This document shows, one piece after another, positions 21,916 to 30,277 of a stretch of 30,324 nucleotides of DNA; positions within the stretch are counted from its first letter, which is position 1; the number at the start of each line of letters is the position of its first letter. The position numbers were made by a program, and so were the translations under genes. Where the stretch lies: the NCBI GenBank assembly GCA_045580645.1, contig JAZNOG010000006.1, positions 1 through 30,324 of the forward strand, given 5' to 3'. The notes under the pieces were generated by a model. That model was not told the origin of the DNA and did no database searches. It saw only the letters and a list, made by a program, of their open reading frames with translations. Source of the DNA: HGM10836 sp045580645. GTDB lineage: Bacteria; Bacillota_I; Bacilli_A; RF39; UBA660.

Positions 21916-23199
21916 ATGATAGATATTAATTTAATAAGAGAAAATAGGGATGTAGTAAAAGAAAATATTAGAAAGAAGTTTCAAGAAGAAAAGCTTCCTT
22001 TAGTAGATGAAATATATGAACTTGATAAAAAATATAGAGAATATAAATTAAAAGGAGATAAACTGCGAGCTTTAAAAAATGAAAAAAGTAGTTTAATTGG
22101 TTCTTTGATGCGTGATAAAAAAATAGATGAAGCAAATAAAGTAAAAGAAGAAATAGCAAGTTATGGCACTGAAATATCAAGTCTTGAACTAGAAGAAGAA
22201 AATCTACAAAAAACTATAAAAGAAAAAATGATGATTATTCCAAATATAATTGCAGATGATGTTCCACTTGGGGAAGATGATTCCAAAAACGTAGAAGAAG
22301 AGTGTTTTGGAGAAAAAACTAATCCAACATATGAAATTCCATATCACTCAGATATTATGTCATCATTTAATGGACTTGATAAAGAATCAGCGGGTAGGGT
22401 AAGTGGCAATGGTTTTTATTACTTAGTAGGAGACATTGCAAGACTCCATTCAGCAGTTCTAGCATACGCCCGTGATTTTATGATAGATAAAGGTTTTACT
22501 TATTGTATCCCACCTTATATGATACATTCAGCTGCAGTAGATGGTGTTATGTCATTTAGTGAAAAAGAAAATATGATGTATAAAATAGAAGGTGAAGACT
22601 TATATTTAATTGGCACTAGTGAACACTCTATGATTGCTAAATTTAAAGACCAAATATTAAATGAAAAAGAACTTCCTATTACAATGACATCTTACTCACC
22701 ATGCTTTAGAAAAGAAGTTGGTGCACATGGTATTGAAGAACGAGGAATTTATCGTATTCACCAATTTGAAAAACAAGAAATGGTTGTTTTATGCAAACCT
22801 GAAGAAAGTGATATTTGGTATGAAAAAATGTGGAATTACTCAGTTGAGTTGTTTAGAACATTAAATATCCCTGTTAGAAAATTAGTTTGTTGTTCAGGAG
22901 ATTTAGCAGATTTAAAATATCGTTCATGTGATATAGAAGCATGGAGTCCAAGACAACAAAAATACTTTGAAGTATGTTCTTGTTCTAACTTAACAGATGC
23001 TCAAGCTAGACGTTTAGCAATAAGATATAAAAAAGAAAATGGAGATAAAGAATTTGTTCATACATTAAATAATACCGTAATTGCGCCACCTAGAATGTTA
23101 ATTGCTTTCTTAGAAAACAATTACAATGAAGATGGAAGTATAACTATTCCAGAAGTTTTAAGACCATATATGGGAAATAAAGAAAAAATTGAAAAGTAA
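21916..23199 (+). CDS. serS: Seryl-tRNA synthetase
   Basis: 427 residues, the family length. It charges tRNA-Ser (and tRNA-Sec where present) with serine. It has an N-terminal tRNA-binding antiparallel coiled coil (about 28-100, charged, K/E/L-rich) and a class II core: YLIGTSEHSMIA, motif 2 FRKEVGAHGIEERGIYRIHQFEK, the DLADLKYRSCDIEAWSPRQQKYFEVCSCSNLTDAQARRL segment for serine and ATP binding, and motif 3 with NNTVIAPPRMLIAFLENN. RBS aaaggtga. Several usually Thr/Ser/Gly positions around motif 2-3 are Cys here (CCSGDLAD, EVCSCSN), a mild divergence that leaves the catalytic motifs recognisable. Confidence 0.97.
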   Translation: MIDINLIRENRDVVKENIRKKFQEEKLPLVDEIYELDKKYREYKLKGDKLRALKNEKSSLIGSLMRDKKIDEANKVKEEIASYGTEISSLELEEENLQKTIKEKMMIIPNIIADDVPLGEDDSKNVEEECFGEKTNPTYEIPYHSDIMSSFNGLDKESAGRVSGNGFYYLVGDIARLHSAVLAYARDFMIDKGFTYCIPPYMIHSAAVDGVMSFSEKENMMYKIEGEDLYLIGTSEHSMIAKFKDQILNEKELPITMTSYSPCFRKEVGAHGIEERGIYRIHQFEKQEMVVLCKPEESDIWYEKMWNYSVELFRTLNIPVRKLVCCSGDLADLKYRSCDIEAWSPRQQKYFEVCSCSNLTDAQARRLAIRYKKENGDKEFVHTLNNTVIAPPRMLIAFLENNYNEDGSITIPEVLRPYMGNKEKIEK

Positions 23200-23217
23200 T
23201 TAATTTTTTCTTTTTTT
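23179..23217 (+). terminator. Terminator of serS overlapping its last codons
   Basis: AAAGAAAAAATT (23179-23190) pairs with AATTTTTTCTTT (23202-23213), followed by Ts. The stem is A/T only except one G-C pair. Confidence 0.6.
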
Positions 23218-23247
23218 ATGTCATAAAGTTAAATGGAGGAAGTATAA

Positions 23248-24492
23248 ATGAAAAAAAATAGATTTTTAATATTAACTTTGTGCCTTATTATTTCAGGTTT
23301 AATGATTAAAGAAGTAAAAGCAGATGACATTTTAACTGCTAATATATTTGACGAAAATGATTTATTATATTGTTTATCAAATGAATCAAATATGAATACT
23401 TGTGTGTTAGGTTCTTCAATTAATCTTACTAATGCAATTAATTTTACTGAAATGGAAGAAAAAGTTCTTGATTTAAATGGATATAACATTACTGGACAAG
23501 ATGATTTAAATGAACTTTTTTATATTTCAGGAGGTTCTCTAGTAGTAAAAGATAGTTCTACTAGTAAACAAAAGGGAACAATATCAGGAGTAAAAGATGT
23601 TTTTTATTTACAAGGAAATGAAAGTTTAACAAGAAGTGAAACGAAGGCAGAACTTGTTATAGAAAAAGGAGTTAATATCGTATCAGAAACATCAAACTGT
23701 GTTTATATAAGAGGAAATGGTTCTAAACTTTATGTTTATGGTAATTTAACATCAAATGGAGATTATTCAGTAATTCAGGGAAATGGAACAAAAAATGAAA
23801 ATACTGATGCTGGTAATACTGAAATTATAATTTATGAAGGAGCAAGCGTAATAAATACATATTCATATATTGATGAAAACACAATAGTAAATCCTGCTAT
23901 TTATCATCCACAATCAGGGAAATTAACAGTTGAAGGCGGAACAATTAGTGGCGTAACTGGTATTGAAATGCGTTCAGGAGATTTAATTGTTAATGGAGGA
24001 ACAATAATTGGAATGGCACCAAAAACTGTTGTAAAAAATAATGGTAATGGTCCAGCAATAATGGGCGCAGGTATTGGCATAGCACAGCATACAACTATAC
24101 AACCAGTTTCGATAACAATAAATGGAGGAACTATAAAAGGAGCAACAGCTTTATACGAAGCAACTCCAGAAAATCCACATGATGAAAATATAGTATCGCT
24201 TGATGTAGCAGATGGAACTTTTATTAGCGCTACTGCTAATGGAGATACTGTTTATAGTGAAAATAAAACTGAATTTATAAGTGGCGGAACTTTTTCAACT
24301 TCTTTAAAAAAAGATTATTTAAAAGAAGGATATTCTTTACAAAAAGATATAAATAATAATTATGTAGTAGTAAAAACATCTAGTTTGAGTAATCCGGATA
24401 CTTCTGATAATATAACAAAATATGTTATATCTTTAATAATAAGCTTATTAGCAATTGTAGCATTTGTATGTTTAAGAAAAAGAAATAATTAA
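23248..24492 (+). CDS. Beta-helix surface protein with NPDTS sorting signal (paralog 1)
   Basis: 414 residues. Signal peptide 1-25 (MKKNRFLILTLCLIISGLMI...KADD). The body is a right-handed beta-helix-type repeat domain with rungs such as GGSLVVKDSS, GNLTSNGDYSVIQGNG, GGTISGVTGIEMRSGDLIVNGGTI and SITINGGTIKGATALYEATPENPHD. The C terminus is a cell-wall sorting signal: NPDTSDN (382-388), a hydrophobic segment and the tail RKRNN. It is closely related to the next gene, and both are expected to be substrates of the class B sortase at 29201, whose family recognises NPxTx motifs. RBS ggagga. It lacks the helical FIVAR-like domain of paralog 2. No catalytic motif is seen, so an adhesin or surface-structure role is inferred. 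Confidence 0.87.
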   Translation: MKKNRFLILTLCLIISGLMIKEVKADDILTANIFDENDLLYCLSNESNMNTCVLGSSINLTNAINFTEMEEKVLDLNGYNITGQDDLNELFYISGGSLVVKDSSTSKQKGTISGVKDVFYLQGNESLTRSETKAELVIEKGVNIVSETSNCVYIRGNGSKLYVYGNLTSNGDYSVIQGNGTKNENTDAGNTEIIIYEGASVINTYSYIDENTIVNPAIYHPQSGKLTVEGGTISGVTGIEMRSGDLIVNGGTIIGMAPKTVVKNNGNGPAIMGAGIGIAQHTTIQPVSITINGGTIKGATALYEATPENPHDENIVSLDVADGTFISATANGDTVYSENKTEFISGGTFSTSLKKDYLKEGYSLQKDINNNYVVVKTSSLSNPDTSDNITKYVISLIISLLAIVAFVCLRKRNN

Positions 24493-24602
24493 GGGTGCAA
24501 ATCCTTTTTTATTTGTGTTTTATAATTAAATTGTTAATTTACATGATAAATTGTTAAAAAATATTAAAATTACTAGCAAAAAAAATATATTTGTGTTATT
24601 TT

Positions 24603-24608
24603 TATAAT
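24603..24608 (+). promoter_or_regulatory. Probable -10 of paralog 2 gene
   Basis: A perfect TATAAT lies immediately before the RBS aaggagg (24611-24617), with no clear -35. The 133 bp between the paralogs contain only AT-rich sequence and a weak AAGG/CCTT hairpin at the end of paralog 1. Confidence 0.4.
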
Positions 24609-24625
24609 ATAAGGAGGATAGAAGA

Positions 24626-26044
24626 ATGAAAAAATTAAAATTTTTAGTATTAGCCTTAATAGTAGCAGCTCCTATTATGGTTAATGCAGCTGACCCAACA
24701 GATGTTGGAACTTTATCAGCATTAAAGGAATGTGTTGACGTTACTGGTAGTATTTGTAAGTTAACTGCAGATATTACTGATGTTAATGAAACAATTTTAA
24801 TTGATGGTGGAGTAAATGTAACTATTGATTTAAATGGTCATGATATCATTGGAATTTTAGTTGCAGATATGTTTGAAATTTCTAATGGTTCTTTGGTTGT
24901 AAAAAATAGTTCATCTACTGAAGGAACTATTTGGGATGACGGAGATGGTTATGGTGGTGCTTTTTATGTAAAAGGTAATACTACTTATGGAGGAAGCGCT
25001 ATACCAGCTAAACTTACTATTGGAACTAATGTAAGTGTTGTTTCAGATACTTCAAATTGTATTTTTATTAAAGGAAATGGAGCAGAAGCAACAATTAATG
25101 GTAGTTTAGAATCAAAAGGTGTATATGCTACTATTCAAGGAAATGGAACAGTTGATAGCGAAAGCAACAAAGATAATGGTCATACTGTGATGACCATCAA
25201 TTCTGGTGCAGTTGTTAAAGCTGTTACTCATGCAATTTATCATCCACAATCAGGAACATTAACTGTTAATGGAGGAACAATTACAGGTAATACCGGAATT
25301 GAAATGCGTTCTGGAGATTTAATTGTAAATGGTGGAACAATTACATCAACTGCAACAACAACTACTGTTACTAATAATGGTGATGGTTCTGCAGTAGATG
25401 GTGCTGGTATTGCAATAGCACAACACAATACGCTACAAGCTGCATCTATTACAGTTAATGGAGGAACAATTTCTGGACCTACTGCTTTACTAGAAGCAAC
25501 GCCAGAAAATCCACATGATGCAACAGTTGTGTCACTTTCTATTACAGGTGGAGAATTTATTTCTACAGTTGAAGATGGAGATGCAATTTCTAGTGAAAAT
25601 AAAACAGAATTTATTACTGGAGGTAGTTTTAACGGAACTATCGATAGTGGATATGTATCAACAGAAGGTGACTTGATATTTAAAAATGATGATGAAGGTA
25701 ATTTAATAATTTTAGATTATACTAAAGTTAATGCTTTAATAGAAAAAATTAAAAAATTAGGTTTAGATAAGTATCAAACAGAAGAAGATTTGAAAAAAGA
25801 TTATACCGAAAAAAGTGTTGATGCATTGATGGCTGTTGGTGAAAAACTAGAAGATATCACTACACAAGAAGAACTTGATAAATGGGTTGAAGAATTAGAA
25901 AACGCAATTGATGGATTAAAATTAATTAAAGATGAAACTCCAAATCCAGATACTGGCGACAATATTGTAACTTATGTATTAGCTGCAACAGCAAGTATTC
26001 TATTGGTTTCTGCTAGTCTAATTCTTAAAAAAAGATATAACTAA
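24626..26044 (+). CDS. Beta-helix surface protein with FIVAR-like domain and NPDTG sorting signal (paralog 2)
   Basis: 472 residues. Signal peptide 1-22 (MKKLKFLVLALIVAAPIMVNA). The beta-helix body shares rungs with paralog 1: SNCIFIKGNG, IYHPQSGTLTVNGGTI, GIEMRSGDLIVNGGTI, SITVNGGTISGPTALLEATPENPHDA. Unlike paralog 1, an approximately 70-residue helical domain follows (about 365-435: YTKVNALIEKIKKLG..., DYTEKSVDALMAVGEKLEDI, and ELDKWVEELENAIDGL), which resembles the FIVAR domain of Gram-positive surface proteins. The C terminus PNPDTGDN (439-446), hydrophobic helix and KKRYN tail form a sortase signal. It is the duplication partner of the upstream gene. The probable product is a cell-wall-anchored adhesin; the ligand is unknown. 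Confidence 0.88.
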   Translation: MKKLKFLVLALIVAAPIMVNAADPTDVGTLSALKECVDVTGSICKLTADITDVNETILIDGGVNVTIDLNGHDIIGILVADMFEISNGSLVVKNSSSTEGTIWDDGDGYGGAFYVKGNTTYGGSAIPAKLTIGTNVSVVSDTSNCIFIKGNGAEATINGSLESKGVYATIQGNGTVDSESNKDNGHTVMTINSGAVVKAVTHAIYHPQSGTLTVNGGTITGNTGIEMRSGDLIVNGGTITSTATTTTVTNNGDGSAVDGAGIAIAQHNTLQAASITVNGGTISGPTALLEATPENPHDATVVSLSITGGEFISTVEDGDAISSENKTEFITGGSFNGTIDSGYVSTEGDLIFKNDDEGNLIILDYTKVNALIEKIKKLGLDKYQTEEDLKKDYTEKSVDALMAVGEKLEDITTQEELDKWVEELENAIDGLKLIKDETPNPDTGDNIVTYVLAATASILLVSASLILKKRYN

Positions 26045-26049
26045 TAATT

Positions 26050-26075
26050 AAAAGAGCAATGAGCTCTTTTTCTTT
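26050..26075 (+). terminator. Terminator of paralog 2 gene
   Basis: AAAAGAGC (26050-26057) pairs with GCTCTTTT (26063-26070), loop AATGA, followed by TCTTTT. Confidence 0.88.
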
Positions 26076-26091
26076 TGCATGAAATAGGGGT

Positions 26092-26129
26092 AAAAAAATA
26101 ACGTTTATTCATTAAAACGTTATTTTTGA
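26092..26129. terminator. Bidirectional terminator between paralog 2 and the Rpn gene
   Basis: AAATAACGTTT (26096-26106) pairs with AAACGTTATTT (26115-26125), flanked by A tract and T tract, so it can work in both directions. The Rpn gene's stop codon (26120-26122) is inside the stem. Confidence 0.8.
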
Positions 26130-27112
26130 GTGTGTAAATTTTGTATTTCTTCCTTTGAAAGTCCTGTATACATAATTATCTTATCTATATCAAGCCCATC
26201 TTTTAACATGTTTTTAGCAACTTCTAAACTTTTTTCATAACTGCCATTACTATAACCCTGTTTAATCCCTTGTTCTATCCCTTGTTCTAGTCCTTGTTCT
26301 AATCCTTGTTCTATACCTCTTTGTTCTGCATTTTCTATAAGTGTATTTTTTAATCTTTCTTCATGTAATTCTTTATCATATAATCCTATTATTTCTTCAT
26401 CTTGTGATGCATCATAGGCATCTTTTACATATTCTTCCATTATCTCATCTCCTTTAGATAGTTCTTTTAAAAGTTTATTATCTTTTTCGTTAAAGATTAA
26501 CAACATTTCTTCTAATTTAGTTAACTTTTCTTTATTATACATTTTTTCTCTTATTAATGGAAGATATATATTTATAAATTCTAAATAATTTGTTATTACT
26601 TTTCCATCTTTTATATCTGTTAATTTTACATGTTGAATAGTTTCGTTACAAGATTTAAAATAAAAATTATTAAAATTTATTTGTATAGTTTTTACATAAA
26701 TATATTTTTTAGTTCCTCTTTTATTAAGACTATCAAATAATTTAACTGCATATACCATATTTCTAAATAAATTTACTTTATCTTTAGTGTTATTCATTTC
26801 TAAATTATATAAAACATTATCTATTTCACATACTAAATCTACTGTCTTTTTAGAATCATAGTATTTTTCTTGATCAAGTTTATTTTTAATGAAAACTATA
26901 TTATTATAAATATATTCATAATCTAAACTTATTATTTGTTCTAGTAAAGCAGATACATATTCTTTTCTTTTTTCATTATTTAGCATTACATTAAACATCG
27001 TATCACTTACAATTGGTAACTTATCTCCTTTTCCATAATCTTTTAAATCATAAGCATTTTTTGTTAAAATATCTTCATCAAAAAGAGAAGCATTACTTTT
27101 AAAATTTTTCAT
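26120..27112 (-). CDS. Rpn family PD-(D/E)XK nuclease/putative transposase
   Basis: 330 residues. The start is the ATG at 27112 with RBS aaggagg (27126-27120); the ATG at 27145 has no RBS. The N-terminal part (DKLPIVSDTMFNVMLNN..., VSALLEQI) matches the Rpn/PDDEXK_2 transposase-like family. The nuclease core shows D92 and E105-M-N107 (the family's E-x-[QN] form rather than E-x-K). The tail carries tandem (GIEQ/GLEQ)n repeats at about 266-285 followed by a short helical module (LEVAKNMLKDGLDIDKIIMYTGLSKEEI) typical of this family. E. coli RpnA-like proteins promote recombination. There are no terminal inverted repeats or target duplication around it, so it is called a stand-alone gene rather than an IS. 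Confidence 0.85.
   Translation of the reverse strand: MKNFKSNASLFDEDILTKNAYDLKDYGKGDKLPIVSDTMFNVMLNNEKRKEYVSALLEQIISLDYEYIYNNIVFIKNKLDQEKYYDSKKTVDLVCEIDNVLYNLEMNNTKDKVNLFRNMVYAVKLFDSLNKRGTKKYIYVKTIQINFNNFYFKSCNETIQHVKLTDIKDGKVITNYLEFINIYLPLIREKMYNKEKLTKLEEMLLIFNEKDNKLLKELSKGDEIMEEYVKDAYDASQDEEIIGLYDKELHEERLKNTLIENAEQRGIEQGLEQGLEQGIEQGIKQGYSNGSYEKSLEVAKNMLKDGLDIDKIIMYTGLSKEEIQNLHTQK
26256..26315. repeat. Five tandem 12-bp repeats in the Rpn gene
   Basis: CCTTGTTCTANN units (first unit CCCTGTTTAATC) encode alternating GIEQ/GLEQ on the minus strand. Changes in copy number keep the frame, so length polymorphism is possible. Confidence 0.88.
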
Positions 27113-27310
27113 ACTTTTTCCTCCTTGGATAACAATATAAAGCATTATAGATTCAAAATCAAATGAGTGTTTTTAAGATTTAATATATAAAAAAGTGAGC
27201 AAATATTAAATTTGTTTATACGAAATGCATATAATTTAATACACTTTTTGTGCTTAAATGCCAAAAACATATGAAATTTAAATTTATTAATAAAAAGTTT
27301 TATGATTTGA

Positions 27311-27339
27311 TTTAGAAAAATTATTTTTTGTGATACAAT
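27311..27339 (+). promoter_or_regulatory. Promoter of murC
   Basis: The -35-like TTTAGA (27311-27316), 17-bp spacer and extended -10 TGa-TACAAT (27334-27339). The rest of the 250-bp gap between the Rpn gene and murC is AT-rich, with no ORF or strong hairpin that I can see. Confidence 0.6.
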
Positions 27340-27363
27340 TTAATTAAGAAAGAAGGAATGTTT

Positions 27364-28662
27364 ATGAAATACTTTTTTGCAGGAATATTAGGTTCTGGTA
27401 TGGCATCACTTGCTTCAATGTTACATGATTTAGGAAATGAAGTTATTGGATGTGATGACGCTAAAAGTTATAGTTTTACAATAGAAGAATTAAATAAAAG
27501 GAATATAAAAGTTTATAAAGATGCAGAACATCTTACTAAAGATATGATCTTTATATCAACTGCGGCAATTCATGATGATCATTATGCTGTAAAAAAAGCA
27601 AAAGAACTTGGATGCACGATGTATGGTTATTATGAAATGATAGGAAAGTTAACAGAAAAATATGAAACCATCTGTGTAGCCGGTAGTCACGGAAAAACTA
27701 CTACAACAGCGCTTCTAGGTCATATTTTAGAAAACACTATAGGATGTAATTATTTAATTGGTGATGGAACAGGACATATAAATAAAAATTCAAATAAATT
27801 CGTAGTAGAATCTTGTGAATTTGAAAGACATTTTTTAGCATATTCACCTAAATATTCAATTATTACAAATATAGATTATGATCATGTAGATTGTTATAAA
27901 AATATAGATGAATATAGAGAGGTTTTTCAAGAATTTGCTTTAAAAACTAAAGATAAAGTTATCGCATATGGTGATGATTTAGAAATTAGAAAACTAAAAA
28001 GTGATAATATAGTTTACTATGGGTTTAACGATAACAATGACATTGTTGCTAAAAATGTAAAACTAGATGTTGATTCTTCTTCATTCGATGTTTATATTCA
28101 TGATGAATTTTTTGGACATTTTAAATTAAATTTATTTGGTGAACATATGCTTCTTAATGCACTTGCTTGTATTTATATATGTTATTTAGAAAATATAGAT
28201 AAAGAAAGTGTTATAAAAGAAATAAATAGTTTTGATGGAGCAAAAAGAAGATTTAGTGAAGAAGTAATAGACAATGTAGTATTAGTAGATGATTATGCAC
28301 ATCATCCAACTGAAGTAAAAACTGTTTTAGAAACATCTAGACAAAAGTATCCTAATAAAGAAGTAGTGGCAGTTCTTATTCCTTATACTATTTCTAGAAC
28401 AGAAGCTTTTTATAAAGAATTTGGTGATGTTTTAAAACTTGCTGATAAGGCTTATATTACAGACATAGAACCTGCTAGAGAAAACTTTGAAGATTATCCA
28501 GGTGTTACATCTGATTTAATAATTAACTTAGATTCTAATTTTGAACATATAAGTAAAGAAACTATTTATAAATTATATAAACATAATAATGCAGTTATTT
28601 CCTTCATGGGTTGTAAAGATCCTACATGGTTAATTGATGCATATAAAGAGGGATTAAAATGA
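27364..28662 (+). CDS. murC: UDP-N-acetylmuramate-L-alanine ligase MurC
   Basis: 432 residues. It adds L-Ala to UDP-MurNAc in peptidoglycan synthesis, using ATP. The start is ATG 27364, 7 bases after agaagga; the ATG at 27358 is too close to the RBS. The N-terminal UDP-binding domain is YFFAGILGSGMASLASMLHDLG, the ATP-binding loop AGSHGKTTTTALLGH, then VVESCEFERHFLAYSPKYSIITNIDYDHVDCY, the GEHMLLNALACIY helix and C-terminal GAKRRFSEE...DDYAHHPTEV. The acidic motif reads ESCEFER rather than EADESD, and the C-terminal GAGDI-type motif reads GCKDP, so this is a divergent form. Mpl (murein tripeptide ligase) is the alternative but is uncommon in Gram-positives. The gene is unlinked from murG-murB here. 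Confidence 0.87.
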   Translation: MKYFFAGILGSGMASLASMLHDLGNEVIGCDDAKSYSFTIEELNKRNIKVYKDAEHLTKDMIFISTAAIHDDHYAVKKAKELGCTMYGYYEMIGKLTEKYETICVAGSHGKTTTTALLGHILENTIGCNYLIGDGTGHINKNSNKFVVESCEFERHFLAYSPKYSIITNIDYDHVDCYKNIDEYREVFQEFALKTKDKVIAYGDDLEIRKLKSDNIVYYGFNDNNDIVAKNVKLDVDSSSFDVYIHDEFFGHFKLNLFGEHMLLNALACIYICYLENIDKESVIKEINSFDGAKRRFSEEVIDNVVLVDDYAHHPTEVKTVLETSRQKYPNKEVVAVLIPYTISRTEAFYKEFGDVLKLADKAYITDIEPARENFEDYPGVTSDLIINLDSNFEHISKETIYKLYKHNNAVISFMGCKDPTWLIDAYKEGLK

Positions 28663-29192
28663 ACGTAGATATATTAAAAGTAGGAGAGTTAGAAACAAAT
28701 TGTTACTTAGTCTATAAAGATAATAAGTGTTTAATTATTGATCCAGGTGATGAAGAAAATTTTATAGTTTCAAGAATAAAAAAATTAGATTTAGAACCAG
28801 TTGCTATTTTAGTTACTCATGATCATTTTGACCACAATAAATATGCAGAAAGTTTAAGCATGATTTATGGAATAAAAGTTTATGATTATAATAACTTATT
28901 TGAAGGAAAACATATTATAGATAATTTTGAATTTGAAGTTATTTACACACCAGGACACTCTGATAGTGCCATTTGTTTCTATTTTAAAGAATATGAAATT
29001 ATGTTTGTTGGAGATTTTATCTTTTATGAAGATGTAGGTAGAACTGATCTTAAAACCGGTTCATATACAAAGTTAATAGAAAGTATAAAAAAGATAAAAG
29101 AATATGATGAAAATATTACTTTATATCCAGGGCATGGAAAAATAACAACGTTAGAACATGAATTAAAATATAATAAATATTTTGACATATAA
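28659..29192 (+). CDS. Metallo-beta-lactamase-fold hydrolase (glyoxalase II-like)
   Basis: 177 residues. The metal-binding motif THDHFDH (H-x-H-x-D-H) is at about 54-60, followed by TPGHSDSAICFYF (third metal histidine), FVGDFIFYEDVGRTDL and the C-terminal LYPGHGKITTLEHE. This is the compact YcbL/glyoxalase II-like hydrolase group, which hydrolyses thioesters such as S-lactoylglutathione, but the substrate cannot be set from sequence. It overlaps murC by 4 bases (ATGA, 28659-28662), so translation is probably coupled. It ends before a bidirectional terminator. Confidence 0.9.
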   Translation: MNVDILKVGELETNCYLVYKDNKCLIIDPGDEENFIVSRIKKLDLEPVAILVTHDHFDHNKYAESLSMIYGIKVYDYNNLFEGKHIIDNFEFEVIYTPGHSDSAICFYFKEYEIMFVGDFIFYEDVGRTDLKTGSYTKLIESIKKIKEYDENITLYPGHGKITTLEHELKYNKYFDI

Positions 29193-29219
29193 AAAACCCA
29201 TTAACGGGTTTCTTTTTTT
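29191..29219. terminator. Bidirectional terminator between the MBL hydrolase and sortase genes
   Basis: AAACCC and GGGTTT form a stem around ATTAAC, with A tract on one side and T tract on the other. The sortase stop codon (29201-29203) is in the loop. Confidence 0.85.
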
Positions 29220-30052
29220 ATTAATTTAGCATGTAAAACAACTCTTATTCCATCACTAGTATAACAAGAAGAAAGAGTTAAAACTTTATCATCTTTATTT
29301 ACACTTGTTTTATAATCAAAAACACTTCTATTAAGCATATCGTTTAACCATTTTTCATATTCAGTATCACTATCAAAATCAGTTTTAATATAATATGATT
29401 CAGCTTTAATTGTATAAGTAGAAAATACTTGCCATAATGTATTTTCCTTAGGAGTAGAGTATTTAACTATATAATTATCATTATCGTTATACCAAGATTT
29501 TTTAACTACATTTCTAAGTGTTCCAAATAAAGACATATCTTTTCTGCTATGACCATATATAATGGTATTTCTATCTTTTAAATTGTTATTATTTCTATAG
29601 TCCATAAATATCCAACCTGCATCAGAATATTTATCTTCAAAAGATACATTTAAATAATAACTATTATCATCAGTTTGAACAACTGGATAATTTATATTAG
29701 TGTTATTAACAAATATCCATCCCACTGTATCATTGTTTTTTTCTATTAATTCGTTAAAATCAACATTCATCAAAGGTATTTTTATATAATCCCAGTATAA
29801 ATCAAATTTATCTTCTGGTTCATTAACAACTTCAGTATTTTCATTATCTTCAACTTCAGTTATTGTTGTAATGTTTCCTATTTCTTCTTCTATTTCTTTA
29901 GTTTCCTTATTATCTATATACCATTTAACAATTTTATAACCTGAAAGTATAAAAATAATGCTAATAATTATAATTAAAAGATTACTAAGTATTTTTATAC
30001 TTTTCTTAATTCTTTTTAATTTTCTTTTAGAAGAAGCTATATCCTTACTCAT
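29201..30052 (-). CDS. srtB: Class B sortase
   Basis: 283 residues. The start is ATG 30052 with SD ggtga five bases upstream; the ATG at 30064 precedes that SD. A basic N terminus and one transmembrane helix (about 23-46) anchor it, followed by an acidic linker and the catalytic domain. The triad is visible: H168 in IIYGHSRKD, C263 in TLSSC, R270 in GIRVVLHA. The class B layout, with NNTNINYPVVQTDDNSYYL, an FMDYRN segment and the helix before the Cys loop, fits SrtB, whose family recognises NPxTx motifs. The two tandem surface proteins at 23248 and 24626 carry NPDTS and NPDTG and are the obvious substrates. It is convergent with murC-MBL across a shared terminator. Confidence 0.93.
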   Translation of the reverse strand: MSKDIASSKRKLKRIKKSIKILSNLLIIIISIIFILSGYKIVKWYIDNKETKEIEEEIGNITTITEVEDNENTEVVNEPEDKFDLYWDYIKIPLMNVDFNELIEKNNDTVGWIFVNNTNINYPVVQTDDNSYYLNVSFEDKYSDAGWIFMDYRNNNNLKDRNTIIYGHSRKDMSLFGTLRNVVKKSWYNDNDNYIVKYSTPKENTLWQVFSTYTIKAESYYIKTDFDSDTEYEKWLNDMLNRSVFDYKTSVNKDDKVLTLSSCYTSDGIRVVLHAKLIKKETR

Positions 30053-30068
30053 TATATTCACCATTATA

Positions 30069-30074
30069 ATTATA
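30069..30074 (-). promoter_or_regulatory. Probable -10 of the sortase promoter (minus strand)
   Basis: TATAAT on the minus strand; a second overlapping copy (30068-30063) abuts the SD. The -35 region is weak (TTTTAA). Confidence 0.4.
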
Positions 30075-30136
30075 TCATTAAAACAATAAAATTAAAACTT
30101 TTTTAAAATTTATATGTTTTTCAAATTTTAATTAAA

Positions 30137-30205
30137 AATAAGAAGCAAATTATTAAGCTAATCACATATATAGGGGTTTAAATTTAATATTTGTTTCTTT
30201 TATTT
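30137..30205 (+). other. Long AT-rich stem in the intergenic region, function unknown
   Basis: AGAAGCAAAT (30141-30150) can pair with ATTTGTTTCT (30189-30198) with one G-U pair, flanked by A-rich and T-rich sequence. It lies between the sortase and the right-edge gene and may be a terminator or leader. I see no known riboswitch motif in it. Confidence 0.3.
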
Positions 30206-30229
30206 TGTTCAAATCTTAAAAATGGTGAT

Positions 30230-30258
30230 TTGATTTTAGTTTTATAATAGCTTATATT
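30230..30258 (+). promoter_or_regulatory. Promoter of the right-edge gene
   Basis: The -35 TTGATT (30230-30235), 17-bp spacer and -10 TATATT (30253-30258), 20 bp before the start codon. Confidence 0.7.
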
Positions 30259-30277
30259 TCTTTTGAGGAGGAGAGTT

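Noticed and set aside
23188..23230. Promoter for paralog 1 in the serS terminator
   Set aside because: TTGAAA is about 27 bp from the nearest -10-like hexamer, too far, so no promoter is called there.
26120..27112. Insertion sequence
   Set aside because: The Rpn/PDDEXK family is often labelled transposase, but no terminal inverted repeats or target duplications are visible and the gene has its own RBS.
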